A stretch of DNA of 64,000 bases from Dactylorhiza incarnata (GCA_033032865.1 JAWHQI010000229.1:744001-808000); one strand, 5' to 3'. Positions 41,686 through 52,225 are shown, counted from the first letter of the stretch. Numbers and translations are program-made. The notes: a model not told the origin generated them from the letters alone.

Positions 41686-42250
41686 AGGCGGTGAGGAATC
41701 TGCGCTCTCCGAATCTCAGATCGGAGACCGACCTTAAATCGAGCGGCGGCGGCAATAGGCTCCTTAGAAATATCACTCCTAACGACAAGCTCGTCGAAGC
41801 GAGCCATATAATCAGCGACGAAAAGTGTTCCCGGTCGTAAGTTCTGTAGCTGATCAAGCAGCTGATCTCGGTAAGAGGCAGAGAGGTATTTGTCTTTCAA
41901 CCTTTGCTTCATATCATCCCATCGGGGATTCGGGTGATATGATAGTAACCATCCCTTTCTATCACCCTCTCTACACTAATCCAGAACACCTTAGTCTGCC
42001 CGTCCAACTTCATTTTAGTGAAGCGGACACATCGCTCGTCACTCATGTCATACCACTCAAAATAGTGGTCCATAACGAGGAGCCAGTCGCTGAAGGCTTT
42101 CAGATCAAAGCGGCCATCGAATGAAGGGGCATCGATGCGTATGCGTCTGATGACGTCATACTAATGCTGGTAACCGCTTCTGCGCGGTTCCGGGTAATCC
42201 TCATAGTACTCATCCTGGGCGTAATCACGCCGAATGGGCAGGGATACACG
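41686..42250 (-). pseudogene. Unit 4 Gypsy-2 gag, C-terminal portion
   Basis: Duplicate of 14086-14650. Confidence 0.78.
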
Positions 42251-42255
42251 CTCTC

Positions 42256-42408
42256 AATTAAATGAAAAGGAATAATGATACATTTATTCATCCTCAAGGG
42301 GAATATATATAGGAGATATACAAAGAGAGCTAAAGTAATCCCGCAATATGGGACTAAACCTACAAACACCATATACAAATATACAAACAATAAGGACAGA
42401 CGCCAATA
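42256..42408 (-). repeat. Copia-B 3' LTR, unit 4
   Basis: 153 bp, identical in form to units 1-3. Confidence 0.9.
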
Positions 42409-42415
42409 CTCCCCC

Positions 42416-45400
42416 TCAAGCTGGCGCGAAGAGATCAAGTAAGCCCAGCTTGCCACAAGTAGAGAGAAGACGGGTATGCCCAACGGCCTTGGTGAAGGCA
42501 TCAGCAATCTGCTCAACGGAGGGAACATAGGACACGTCGAGTGTCCCTGAACGTATGTGCTCCCTGAGAAAGTGAATATCAACCTCAATATGCTTAGTCC
42601 GCTCATGCAAGACAGAGTCGGATGCAAGCATAAGAGCAGACTGGTTGTCGCAAGCAAGGGTCGACGAACCAGATGGAGGAAAGCCGAGCTCAGTCAGGAG
42701 AGTACGCAACCAGATGAGCTCAGTGGCGCCATGGGCCATAGCCCGGTACTCTGCTTCAGCAGAAGAGCGGGAGACAACACTCTGCTTCTTGCTCTTCCAG
42801 GAAATAAGATTGTCACCATAGAAAGTGCACATCCCTGAAGTGGAACGCCGATCAGTGAGGGAACCAGCATAATCAGAATCAGTGTAACAGGAGAGACCAG
42901 GCGATGAAGATGAGCGGTAGAAGAGCCCAAGACCAGGAGATCCCTTTAAGTAGTGGAGGATCCGAAAAGCAGCTTCTAGGTGAGAAGTACGGGGAGCATG
43001 CATGAACTGGCTGACCACACTCACAGCAAAGCTAATGTCAGGACCAGTGTTGGTCAGATAGATAAGTCGGCCAACAAGACGCTGATATCTGCCTGGCTCA
43101 GGGAGAGGATCACCAGACTCAGCATGTAAGCGGTGGTTCGGATCCATGGGTGTAGACACAGGAGAGCACCCAAGAAGGCCAGTATCACTCAAGAGGTCGA
43201 GTGTATACTTGCGCTGAGACAAGGAGATCCCCTGCTGAGATCTGGCAACCTCAATCCCGAGAAAGTACTTCAAAGGCCCCAAATCCTTAACTTCAAATGC
43301 CTTCTGAAGCACACCCTTGATCTGAAGAATCCCAGAGCAGTCGTCCCCAGTAAGAATGATATCATCAACATAGACAAGAATAATAACCTTACGACCATCC
43401 ACAGCTGTCCGAATAAAGCACGTGTGGTCGGCTTGGCACCTGGTGAACCCACTCTGAAGCACAACGGTACCAAACCGCTCAAACCACGCTCGAGGGGACT
43501 GCTTCAGTCCATACAAGGACTTCTGCAAAAGACAAACACGGCCCAAATACTCCCCCTGAAGCTTGTAACCAGGTGGGGGGTCCATATAGACTTCCTCAAC
43601 AAGGGTGCCATTGAGGAAGGCATTCTTCACGTCCAGCTGATGAAGAGGCCACCCATGGTTGGCGGCGAGAGAAACAAGAAGGCGAACAGTGGACAGCTTG
43701 GCCACCGGGGCAAAGGTCATGCCATAATCCCCAGGAGTTTGAGTGAAGCCCTTTGCGACAAGGCGGGCCTTGTACCGGTCTAGAGAACCGTCAGCATTAT
43801 ACTTGACGGTGTAAACCCAACGACAACCCACAGTTTTTCGACCTGCGGGAAGAGGAACCAAACGCCAAGTACCAGCCTGCTGTAGGGCGGACATCTCGGC
43901 CTCCATGGCCGCCACCCACTCAGGATGTCGGAACGCCTCCGCCATCGAACTCGGGACTCTGATCTGGTCGGTAGCAGTCAGAAAAGCTCTGTAACCCTGT
44001 GAAAGACGCTGGTAGGACACATAGCTAGCCACAGGATGGTCAGTAACACAAGAACGCTTACCCTTGCGAAGTGCAATGGGTAAGTCAGAGGATGGAAGAA
44101 CATCACCTGCCAGAGGAGATGGCACACGGTCCGGTGAGCTGGGCGCAACCAGTGAATCTCGAAGTATGGGGTGGATATGTGACAACCCGCGGGGACCACG
44201 GGTGTATGTCTGACAAGGACGAGAGTCGTGCATCGGAGCAAGGGGAATAGGATCCGGCTGTGGTGGGGCAGAAGGAACAGGAGCTGGAGCTGGATCCGCC
44301 CCATAGAAAGGGATATCCTCAAAGAACGCAACATCTCGGGAGTGATAAGTCTTGCGAGAAGAGGGGTCAAAACACCGATATCCCTTTGAAGAGGAGGAGT
44401 ATCCAATAAATAGGCAGCGAATAGCTTTGTCATCAAGTTTTGTCCGAGTCAGACTTCGGTCCTGGACAAAGCAAACACAGCCAAACACGCGGAGTGGAAG
44501 AGGAAACAGAGGACGGTGGGGAGATAGAAGACTGATAGGGACACGGCCCGCTAGAGGCTGAGAAGGCAGACGGTTAACTAAGAAGGTTCCCGTGAGGAGG
44601 GCTGCACTCCAAAACGACTTGGGAACGTGAGAGCCACGAAGAAGACACCGGGTTACATTCAGGAGATGACGATTCTTTCGTTCAGCCAGTCCATTCTGTT
44701 CTGGTGTATAAGGGCAGGAGAATTGGTGAAGGGTTCCTTGGCTAGCAAGGAAAGCAGAAAAAGAGGATGAAGTATACTCCCCCCCGTTATCGGAGCGAAG
44801 GACCCGAATACAGGAGGAGAACTGAGTCTGAACCATACAAGTAAACTGAGTATATAAAGCAAGTACGTTAGATTTGGCACGCATAAGATAAACCCAACAA
44901 CGAGTAAAATCATCTATAAAAGTAACAAAATACCGAAATCCATCATAAGAAACAACTGGGGCAGGTCCCCAAACATCTGAGTGAATGATATCAAACGGAG
45001 CTGAACTACGAGAGACAGATACAGGATATGAAGTGCGTGTGTGTTTACTAAGTTGACACACATCACACTGAAAAGAGTTCTCAAACGAGACACCCGGAAA
45101 AAGAGACGATACAACTTGAGGACTCGCATGCCCCAATCTGGCATGCCATAGGGCAGGAGAGGTAGCAACAACAACAATGGATGGTGGTGAGGGACATGGT
45201 GAAAGAGGTGGGAGCTCCAGCTGGTAAAGCCCGTCGCGCTCACGGCCGTAGCCAAAAGTCCTCCTCGTGGTCAGGTCCTGAAAAACACAGCCAGAAGGAA
45301 AAAATGTCACCGAGCAGTTCATTGAACGAGTTAGCTGACTAACAGAAAGAAGATTTAAAGCAAGCTTGGGAACATGAAGAACTGAACCCAAGGCGAGGGA

Positions 45401-45706
45401 GGGTGACAGAGAAACTGTGCCCCGGTGAAGGCTAGGGGTCACAGAGCCATCGGCCAGGCGAACCTGCCGATGGGCGCTCGAAGACTCAAGAGAAGAGAAC
45501 AAACTTGTCTCACCAGTCATGTGGTCAGTAGCACCAGAGTCAATCACCCAGGGAGAGGGGGACCCCTCTTGAGTGACATGAAAGGCCGTCGGTGTACCTG
45601 ACGCAGAGGCGGAAGCTGGCAATGGTGAGGTCGTGTGTGGCTGCTGTAAAGCTGGAAACAGAGACTGCTGCTGTAGTTGAGACTGAACCTGCTGCACTTG
45701 AGTCAT
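42416..45706 (-). CDS. Copia-B Pol polyprotein, unit 4
   Basis: 1096 residues with PR, INT, RT and RH motifs intact; same protein as units 2 and 3. Confidence 0.9.
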   Translation of the reverse strand: MTQVQQVQSQLQQQSLFPALQQPHTTSPLPASASASGTPTAFHVTQEGSPSPWVIDSGATDHMTGETSLFSSLESSSAHRQVRLADGSVTPSLHRGTVSLSPSLALGSVLHVPKLALNLLSVSQLTRSMNCSVTFFPSGCVFQDLTTRRTFGYGRERDGLYQLELPPLSPCPSPPSIVVVATSPALWHARLGHASPQVVSSLFPGVSFENSFQCDVCQLSKHTRTSYPVSVSRSSAPFDIIHSDVWGPAPVVSYDGFRYFVTFIDDFTRCWVYLMRAKSNVLALYTQFTCMVQTQFSSCIRVLRSDNGGEYTSSSFSAFLASQGTLHQFSCPYTPEQNGLAERKNRHLLNVTRCLLRGSHVPKSFWSAALLTGTFLVNRLPSQPLAGRVPISLLSPHRPLFPLPLRVFGCVCFVQDRSLTRTKLDDKAIRCLFIGYSSSSKGYRCFDPSSRKTYHSRDVAFFEDIPFYGADPAPAPVPSAPPQPDPIPLAPMHDSRPCQTYTRGPRGLSHIHPILRDSLVAPSSPDRVPSPLAGDVLPSSDLPIALRKGKRSCVTDHPVASYVSYQRLSQGYRAFLTATDQIRVPSSMAEAFRHPEWVAAMEAEMSALQQAGTWRLVPLPAGRKTVGCRWVYTVKYNADGSLDRYKARLVAKGFTQTPGDYGMTFAPVAKLSTVRLLVSLAANHGWPLHQLDVKNAFLNGTLVEEVYMDPPPGYKLQGEYLGRVCLLQKSLYGLKQSPRAWFERFGTVVLQSGFTRCQADHTCFIRTAVDGRKVIILVYVDDIILTGDDCSGILQIKGVLQKAFEVKDLGPLKYFLGIEVARSQQGISLSQRKYTLDLLSDTGLLGCSPVSTPMDPNHRLHAESGDPLPEPGRYQRLVGRLIYLTNTGPDISFAVSVVSQFMHAPRTSHLEAAFRILHYLKGSPGLGLFYRSSSSPGLSCYTDSDYAGSLTDRRSTSGMCTFYGDNLISWKSKKQSVVSRSSAEAEYRAMAHGATELIWLRTLLTELGFPPSGSSTLACDNQSALMLASDSVLHERTKHIEVDIHFLREHIRSGTLDVSYVPSVEQIADAFTKAVGHTRLLSTCGKLGLLDLFAPA

Positions 45707-45757
45707 AAGCTGACTCCAGTCAGCGGACGGGGCCCCAGAAGAGGCAGAGTAACTAGG

Positions 45758-46663
45758 CTAGTTCCCAAAGTCTGAAGAAGTAGCAGCGACAGTACGAGTG
45801 GTAGAGGACTGCATCTGGCGAAGGTGGGGAAAGAGAGTCCAGCATCTGGCCTTCTCATGACCAGTTCGGAGGCAGTGCTGACACTGAACAGAGGCAAATG
45901 GGCTCCCGCGGCCGCCCCCGCGACCCTTAGGGGTAGAAGTACGCCCCCCTCGTACAGAAGACGTATGACCCGAAGCCAGGGCCATTTGGTCTGGGGAAGT
46001 GGCCGAGGTAGCAGTCAGGCGGGCCCGGCGCTCATGCTCCTCCACCATGGAATAGGCATCCAAAATATCAGGCAAGGGATTCATGCTGACAATCTGGACC
46101 CGAATATGCTCAAACTCGGGTCTCAACCCCATCAGGAATTGGTAGGTCTCCCGCCTCTCCTGCCGCCGCTTGGCCACAAGTAGATCCTCAGGATGGGGAA
46201 AAGCACTAAGGGGTTCAAGATCAGAAAGCTCCTGGAATCTCCCAGAGAGAAAGGTAAAGTACTCATGCACAGAACGGTCCCCCTGACGAGCTGAAGAAAT
46301 CTCCTGGAAGACAGAATAAATTCGCGTATCCACACGGGTGTGACCGTAGGTACGGGTCAAGGCAGCCCAAAGAGACGGCACCGAATCAAAACGCATAAAC
46401 TGCTCGTAAATGCGAGGCTCCATGGAGCATTGGAGCCATCCGAGGATCTTGAAATTTTCCGTGCGCCATTGACGGATAGCTTTTTTATCGTTTGCATCAG
46501 TAGGTTTGGGAACTCCATTAGGTTCAAGCCAATCAAGCTTGTCGTGTCCAGCAAGATGGACTCGCACGGAGTTGGACCAAGCAATAAAGTTCTTCTCATT
46601 GAGAAGGGATGTGGTGATGCGCCTGGCAAAACCCTCAGCGGAGCCGAGAGGAGAGGAATCCAT
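45758..46663 (-). CDS. Copia-B Gag, unit 4
   Basis: 301 residues with the amber stop at 45758-45760 in frame with pol. Confidence 0.88.
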   Translation of the reverse strand: MDSSPLGSAEGFARRITTSLLNEKNFIAWSNSVRVHLAGHDKLDWLEPNGVPKPTDANDKKAIRQWRTENFKILGWLQCSMEPRIYEQFMRFDSVPSLWAALTRTYGHTRVDTRIYSVFQEISSARQGDRSVHEYFTFLSGRFQELSDLEPLSAFPHPEDLLVAKRRQERRETYQFLMGLRPEFEHIRVQIVSMNPLPDILDAYSMVEEHERRARLTATSATSPDQMALASGHTSSVRGGRTSTPKGRGGGRGSPFASVQCQHCLRTGHEKARCWTLFPHLRQMQSSTTRTVAATSSDFGN

Positions 46664-47126
46664 AAGTTCTCCTCAAAGAAAGGGTTGCAGATCACAGATC
46701 TGGCAAAAAACAGCGTGGAAGAAGACGTGCCGGTGGAAGAAGCCTGCGGGAGCGGTCGGCGCCGAACTGCTGCCCGAGGAAGATCACAGATCTGAGGAAG
46801 TCTGCGACGAACTGCACGTGGAAGAACTGGAGCGGAGCGGAAGAACTGCTGCGCGTGGAAGAAGCGTGGAAGACACGAAAGAACTGCTGCGCGGAGCGGA
46901 AGAACTGCCGTGCGGAAGAACTGCTGTGGTCGACGCCGAACTGGAGCGGAGCGGAGAAGACGCGGGATCGCTATTAGGTCACGAAGAAGGCGCGGGACTC
47001 ATCGGGAGAACCCGTGCGGAAGAACCTCTGCGCGTGGAAGATGCCAGCGGTCGACGCCGAACTGGAGCGGAACGGAGAAGAGCAGGATCGCTATTAGGTC
47101 ACGGCGTGGACGCTCCTCTGATACCA

Positions 47127-47279
47127 AATTAAATGAAAAGGAATAATGATACATTTATTCATCCTCAAGGGGAATATATATAGGAGATATACAAAGAGAG
47201 CTAAAGTAATCCCGCAATATGGGACTAAACCTACAAATACCATATACAAATATACAAACAAGAAGGACATACGCCAATA
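47127..47279 (-). repeat. Copia-B 5' LTR, unit 4
   Basis: 153 bp with the primer-binding site at 47116-47126. Confidence 0.9.
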
Positions 47280-47284
47280 CTCTC

Positions 47285-47736
47285 GACGTCCGGGTACAAA
47301 ATAGTCATCGTGGTCAAGGTCACGGCGGCCGTGCTGCGATGAGCGACCTCTATGATCCTGCGAGAATGCTCAGAGTCTGTCGTGCTGAGGTGGATACCTA
47401 TCATACTCAGGGTCCTGTCGGCGCATCACGACGGTGTCACTCAGGAGGTGGCTGAATATCCCTCTAACGTGGTTCCGGACGTGGAGTAATGCGTGGCTCC
47501 GGACGGACAGGAATTTCTGGCTCATCCTCACGTGGAGCCCCTTCTTGGGAAGGTGCGTCACTCGGATTTTCTAGACGCCCTAACCGGGTGTTCATCTCTG
47601 TGAGGTCACGTCGGAAACCCTGAAACTGGGTGCCCATGATATCTAGGCGATCGAGGACAAGACGCTGAAATTCAGCAAGCGTCGCGCCCGAGTTCGAACT
47701 ATTTGTTCGCTCATCAGTAACGTTCGGGTCAGACAT
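47285..47736 (-). pseudogene. Unit 4 Gypsy-2 gag, N-terminal portion
   Basis: Duplicate of 19679-20130. Confidence 0.75.
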
Positions 47737-47801
47737 TGGGGATCTATAAGCTCTACCACTACAGATCATAGACGTGACCCTCCTTGGGCTCTGATACCAA
47801 T

Positions 47802-49047
47802 TGATGTAGGGTAGACTGTGAAGTGAACTCCTAGAATGCACGCTAGTGCTGAGTGGGGTTAACTCTTAATTACCTAATGACTTAATGCATGCAATATTTG
47901 TAATCAGGCGCCACAATTAATAAAAGCAATTGAATAACATAAGTGACATAACATCAATCCATAAACAAAGCAAAGTAATTTTCTTATGGCTTAAAGTGAC
48001 GGCTTTCATCTACACGGAAGGCCAGAGCAAGCGCGCGGCGATTCGATCCTTCCCGTAGTTAGAGATCTCACAGAGCAAATAAGTAAATAAACTGTAGGCC
48101 CAAACAAACATGTAATAATCACACCATAACAATGTTTCAAAGCCAATAGACAACACAAAACACGACACAAAATATGAAATATATTAGGGCTGCTGTAATT
48201 TAGGGCAAAATCTAAAGTTTGGAGGAGAACTAGGGCTTTCCGGGTAGTGGTGGACTGGATCGAGTAAGAGGAGGGTCGAATGGGGAGTGGGAGGGTTGGA
48301 TCGGGATGACAGAGTGCTGGATCTGGGCTGAAATGCCCAGATGTGGGCAAATCTAAAGGAGGAGATGGGGTGCTGGGAGGTGGTTCCACTGGTTGGGGGG
48401 TCTTGGCAGCAAATCTGGGAGGGGGATGAGTGTTTATATCCTGTAGATTGGGGGGGGGGGGGAGGACTGAGAGAGGGTGGCGACAGGGTGGGGGGCTGTC
48501 GGAATTGGGTGGAGGAGGGGTGGCTGCTTCCAAATCTGAGAGGGGAGGGGCGGTTTGCAAGGAATCGCTGAGGGGCGGGCGAGTTGCAGACAAACATAGG
48601 GGGAATAGTGGCGATGGGATGGAATACAAGTGAGGAGGGGCGGCTAGGGATGTAGAGGAAGGAGAACACGGAGGAAACAAGATAACTTACCCAAGGAGTC
48701 GTCACCAAGGGGTTCCACGGAGTCGGCACCGCGGCGGTGATCACCGGAAATGAGGAAGAGCTTCTCCAAATTTCAGCAACTCAAAAATACAGCAGCCCTA
48801 AAGGTTTATTTATAAGAAAATAAGATTAGGGCAACCGAAATCGACGGCTATGATTGGCCGGCGGTTTCGGGGCCTTAAGTACATGAAATAAGAATCGATA
48901 TACATAATTTTATATATGAAAAGACATCAGAACGACGAGCCGGACGCATCTGCGGTGGCGGATTGCCGGTTCGATCAAGTCCGCCTACGTGAATAAAAGA
49001 AGGTGGGGTCCGCCATGCGTCGAGTCGTGCCAGATGGTCCCCCATCA
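47802..49047 (-). repeat. Gypsy-2 LTR5, position of the original 5' LTR (1246 bp)
   Basis: TATA box at 48806-48816 (minus). G-run of 13. Private AATAGACAAC at 48150 where other copies read AATAGCCAAC. Its right side is the single-copy host flank with the AGAAG target copy. Confidence 0.92.
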
Positions 49048-49225
49048 AGAAGGATCTCATTAAATTACTGAAATATTTTCCAAACAGCTAACTGTATGTA
49101 TGCACCTACACCATTCATCATTGATGGGTACCCCAAAAAATCCAAAATGGTTGGTTCAGAACAACGAGACCATGATTGCGACTTGCTCGCCGAGACGATT
49201 CTAATGGGCCTAGTTTCGCGCGATT
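49048..49225. other. Right host flank of Gypsy-2 (source of the spacers)
   Basis: AGAAG (49048-49052) then 173 bp of non-retrotransposon DNA. Three exact-looking copies lie inside the array. No open frame of its own and no recognised element. Confidence 0.85.
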
Positions 49226-49238
49226 CCAAGTAGCAACA

Positions 49239-49464
49239 TTAGAGGCAATTAGAGGCACTTGTTAGGCGTTGTGAGAGTTTAGTCCTTAGGCGTGTTAAAC
49301 GGGGGAGGGGTAGACCAATAAAGACTTGGAATGAAACTATAAGGAAAGACATGAAGTACTTAGGCATTAGTGAGATTATGACTAAAGATAGGGCACAATG
49401 GCGACAAAGGATCCTTATAGTCGACCCCACTATAGTGGGATAGAGGCTTGAGTGTTGTTGTTGT
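49239..49464 (+). pseudogene. 3' end of an RTE-type LINE with TTG tail
   Basis: The frame from 49249 encodes LEALVRRCESLVLRRV, then RGRGRPIKTWNETIRKDMKY, then DRAQWRQRILIVDPTIVG and a stop at 49441-49443. This is the characteristic C-terminus of plant RTE reverse transcriptase ORFs (GRGRPKKTW and DRAxWRxRI motifs known from the family). A GTTGTTGTTG tail at 49453-49464 fits the short-repeat tail of RTE elements. Only the 5'-truncated end is present, and it is just to the right of the 13-bp microhomology. Confidence 0.8.
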
Positions 49465-49469
49465 AATGA

Positions 49470-49783
49470 CGCTGGACGTGGCTAGCAAAGTTAAGGTCGA
49501 CTATAGGAATGAATAAACGAATGATAAATTTATCTGGGAGCTAAACTTGTGATAATGAAACTTATAGATGATATGACACAATAATCATTTTCAATTTGGG
49601 TCTCTAGTATGAGAAGTAAAGTAGTATGGATGCATGAGTGCAAGGGAATAAATACACGAGAGTAGAATCCGACAACTCATAAGATAGTTCAACACAAAGA
49701 TTATAAGTTAATATTTCTCAAAAGCAGTGATTTCGCACAAGATTCATCACAAAAGAAATCACCTATAAAATAAACTTATAATG
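49470..49783. other. Host sequence between LINE end and Copia-2
   Basis: AT-rich with no recognisable gene or repeat. Ends with the TAATG target copy of Copia-2 (49779-49783). Confidence 0.5.
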
Positions 49784-50015
49784 TGTTGGAAAAGGCCAAT
49801 AAAATAATTTTGTCATTAGCTTTAGACTTAGCACATGTATAAATGACCCATTGGGCCATCTCTCTCTTTGGCTCCTTTAGTCCCACATTGTAGATTCATT
49901 CTTGCTCCTTCTCCCTCTATCTATATAAGGAGCCTCTTGTACATGTGTTTAGGATGATAATGGTGAATATTTTATTTGCCTATTTATTTATTCTCTAAAT
50001 TTCTGGTTTCGTACA
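49784..50015 (+). repeat. Copia-2 5' LTR (232 bp)
   Basis: TGTTGGAAAAG to TTTCGTACA. Core promoter TATATAAGG near 49922. Similar to the 3' LTR with scattered indels, so the insertion is old. Confidence 0.88.
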
Positions 50016-50023
50016 TCAGTACA

Positions 50024-50035
50024 TGGTATCAGAGC
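50024..50035 (+). other. Copia-2 primer-binding site
   Basis: TGGTATCAGAGC, 8 bp inside the 5' LTR. Confidence 0.88.
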
Positions 50036-50669
50036 CAAGTTAATCCTCCAGTTTTTTTCCGGTTGAGCTATTGCTCTCGTTACAGGCCTAAGCCCGCATT
50101 TTGCCGCCATTCTCGCGCGACCTCTTCTTTGAGCCCGCACCTCCGCGTCGGGCCTCTCTTCTGCGTCTCTGCATTTAACCCCCCCACTGCTTTATAGACC
50201 TCTCCGTGGGGACCCACCTCTGCTACTGCTCGCGCGACCTTCAACTTCTGTTCGCGTGACTTGTGAGCCCGCTTCCCTCAACCCTGTGATCTCCAATATC
50301 CGCATACATTGTCCACGCAACTTCTGTTTGCGGTTACACACTTCTCTTAGCCCTGTGACCTCTGCTTCTGTTCGTCGATACCACTATCCGTACAACTTCT
50401 TACCTATGCCCGCTGTGTCTCTGTCCGCGGCCGACTCTGACCGCGTGTACTCTGCTGGCCTCTTCGCGGTGTCCGCTGAATCAGTGTTTGTCCGCGCACG
50501 TCTCTAATCGCGCCCTCCCCTGCTCGCGTGTCCCGGGTGCCCGCTGACTCTTGCTGTCCGCCCTCACCCTGTGACCGCCCGATCATGTCTGCTCACCGTT
50601 CTCTGTGCTTGTCGGCCTCTATATATGTGACCGCGCCTCATCCTGCTGCAAGCCCTTCCTTCCCTTGGC
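50036..50669 (+). other. Copia-2 leader
   Basis: C/T-rich leader of about 630 bp with repeated GCGCGACCTCT and CTTCTGTTCGCG-like segments. Small frames in it lack any domain. Confidence 0.55.
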
Positions 50670-51105
50670 ATGGTGAGAAAGAATGTTGCTCCTGCTTCCT
50701 CGACTCTTCCGACCCTTGCTCCGGCTCCTTTCTCTGATGCTTGGGATGAACTCCTGATTACTACAATTTCGCTTGTTGGCAAAAAGAATTTTGTTGAGTG
50801 CGCACTCCGTGCGCCGCGTTCTTCAGAACAAAGGTCTCCTTCGCTATCTCACCCGTGCCCCTACTGCCGAATCAACCGAGCAATGGCTTCACGATGATGG
50901 TCGTGTCCAATCTTGGCTCTTGAACTCCATGGATGGTGAACCGTATCGGATGACGATGTATCATGAGACTGCCAAAGCTATGCGGGATGAGCTTCACTCT
51001 CTGTACTATGGAAAGGACAACCTCTAACAGTTATTTGATATCTTCTTCGCTGTTCAACAGCTCGACCCAAGCGCGGATGGGGACCTCACCTCCTATGTAG
51101 CTGAT
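50670..51105 (+). pseudogene. Copia-2 gag, N-terminal part
   Basis: From ATG 50670 (MVRKNVAPASSTLPTL, ISLVGKKNF), a frameshift near 50800, then LRYLTRAPTAESTEQWLHDD, WLLNSMDGEPYRM, AMRDELHSLYYGKDNL, a stop, and QLFDIFFAVQQLDP with DGDLTSYVADAS. These are the copia gag (UBN2-like) motifs. Homology stops abruptly at about 51105 where foreign sequence begins. Confidence 0.75.
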
Positions 51106-51604
51106 GCATCGTTATTTTTTTATCTATCGCATTTTTATTTGAGTCGCACATGTCTTCGCACAAGTTTATTTTTCGCGCACGTTATTTGTACGAGTTTGTG
51201 TCTTTGTATCGCGCATATCTCCCGCGTTTGTTGCTCGGCTTATTGATGTGGCCGACCAATACGACCATAAATAAAAAAGTTCGTCAAATTAGGTAGGATG
51301 TTGTGTAGGGCAAACTTTGAAATAATATTATTTAAGTATGATTAATTTTTTGAAAATTATAATTATCAAAAATAATTATTAATCTCAGGAAAATTCTATT
51401 ATCACCGCTTTGTGAGAATGTCAAAAGTCCTCTCTTCTTATTCTATTCCCTCGTCATTTAAAAATCCCAAAGAAAACTCCCTTTTGTCTCGATGACCGGC
51501 CGACTACTTTGAAAACCCCCCTTCCCTCCTCTTAAAACTGATATTAAATACTGAAAACTGATTCTAATATTAAACTGATTTTAATATTTGAAACCCCTCT
51601 CCTC

Positions 51605-51646
51605 TTATATATATATGTATATATATATGTATATATATGTATATGT
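51605..51646. repeat. (TA)n/(GTATATA)n microsatellite
   Basis: TATATATATGTATATATATATG-type repeat of about 42 bp. Confidence 0.85.
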
Positions 51647-51865
51647 AAACACGCACGAGTCAAACGGTAAGGGACTCCGGCCCTACGTGAGTGCACCCGG
51701 CTGGCTTCGCCCGCCGCGGAATGTTCTTAATATTTATGAATTTATATATTATCTAATTTTTTAATTATTTAAGATTTAATTATTTATTTTTATTAATTTA
51801 ATTTTTCTAAGAAAAAATAAATGAAAAAAAAAAAACGGTTGCCCGTAGAAGGACGCCGGCGGCTC

Positions 51866-52225
51866 CGCGGTCTGCCCTGATCCCACCAACAGGTTCATCG
51901 GACCCCGACGAACCTACCGAGTGTAGTCTGGCGGGGCTCCGACAGGGCCACCGCCGGCGGTGGCCTTGACCGTGAGGCCCAGATCTGGGCCTCACGGTCA
52001 GGGCCGACGTTGCCGGCGGTCTGCCCTGAGCCCACCAGCAGGTTCGACGGACCCCGACGAACCTGCCGGGGGTAGTGCGGCGGGGCTCCGTCAGGGCCAC
52101 CGCTGGCGGTGGCCCTGATGGAGCCCCGCCGGCGGTGGCCCTGACGGAGCCCCGCCGGACTACCCCCAACAGGTTCGCCGGGGTCCGTCGAACCTGCTGG
52201 TGGGCTAAGCGCAGACCGCCGACGG
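51866..52225. repeat. GC-rich foldback with two direct and one inverted copy
   Basis: A block of about 105 bp (CACCAGCAGGTTCG ... GGCGGGGCTCC) occurs at about 51866-51966 and 52014-52118 in direct orientation and at about 52119-52225 inverted, so the second and third copies form a hairpin with arms of about 85 bp. A perfect 34-bp palindrome centred on AGATCT lies at 51967-52000. It stands out sharply from surrounding AT-rich DNA. Possible foldback/MITE-like element or small-RNA precursor; not assignable to a family. Confidence 0.75.

Larger units (their letters stand above)
42256..47279 (-). mobile_element. Copia-B, unit 4
   Basis: LTRs 42256-42408 and 47127-47279, CTCTC on both sides. Confidence 0.92.
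11052..49047 (-). mobile_element. Four-unit tandem array of gypsy (Gypsy-2) with nested copia (Copia-B)
   Basis: Five gypsy LTRs alternate with four interiors, all on the minus strand. Each interior has a Copia-B insertion at the same site. Unit starts, set at the repeated 13-bp junction, are 12424, 21619, 30822 and 40024, with the terminal copy of the 13-mer at 49226 (periods 9195, 9203, 9202, 9202). Only the outermost left interior retains the polypurine tract and the natural interior-3' LTR boundary. Internal junctions replace that end with 178 bp of host flank. Gypsy-2 is a chromovirus by its integrase-chromodomain fusion and is non-autonomous, lacking protease and RT. Confidence 0.92.
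40024..49225. repeat. Tandem unit 4 (9202 bp)
   Basis: The last unit. Its right end is the original single-copy flank: the 13-mer at 49226-49238 continues into TTAGAGG (LINE) instead of gypsy. Confidence 0.9.

Noticed and set aside
11052..49047. Explanation of the array by simple unequal crossing-over between the two gypsy LTRs
   Set aside because: That would give LTR-interior-LTR-interior-LTR without host DNA and would keep the polypurine tract in each interior. Here each junction has 178 bp of flank and lacks the tract.
49249..49443. LINE tail as part of a host gene
   Set aside because: Motif order, stop position and the TTG tail fit an RTE element end; there are no flanking exons.
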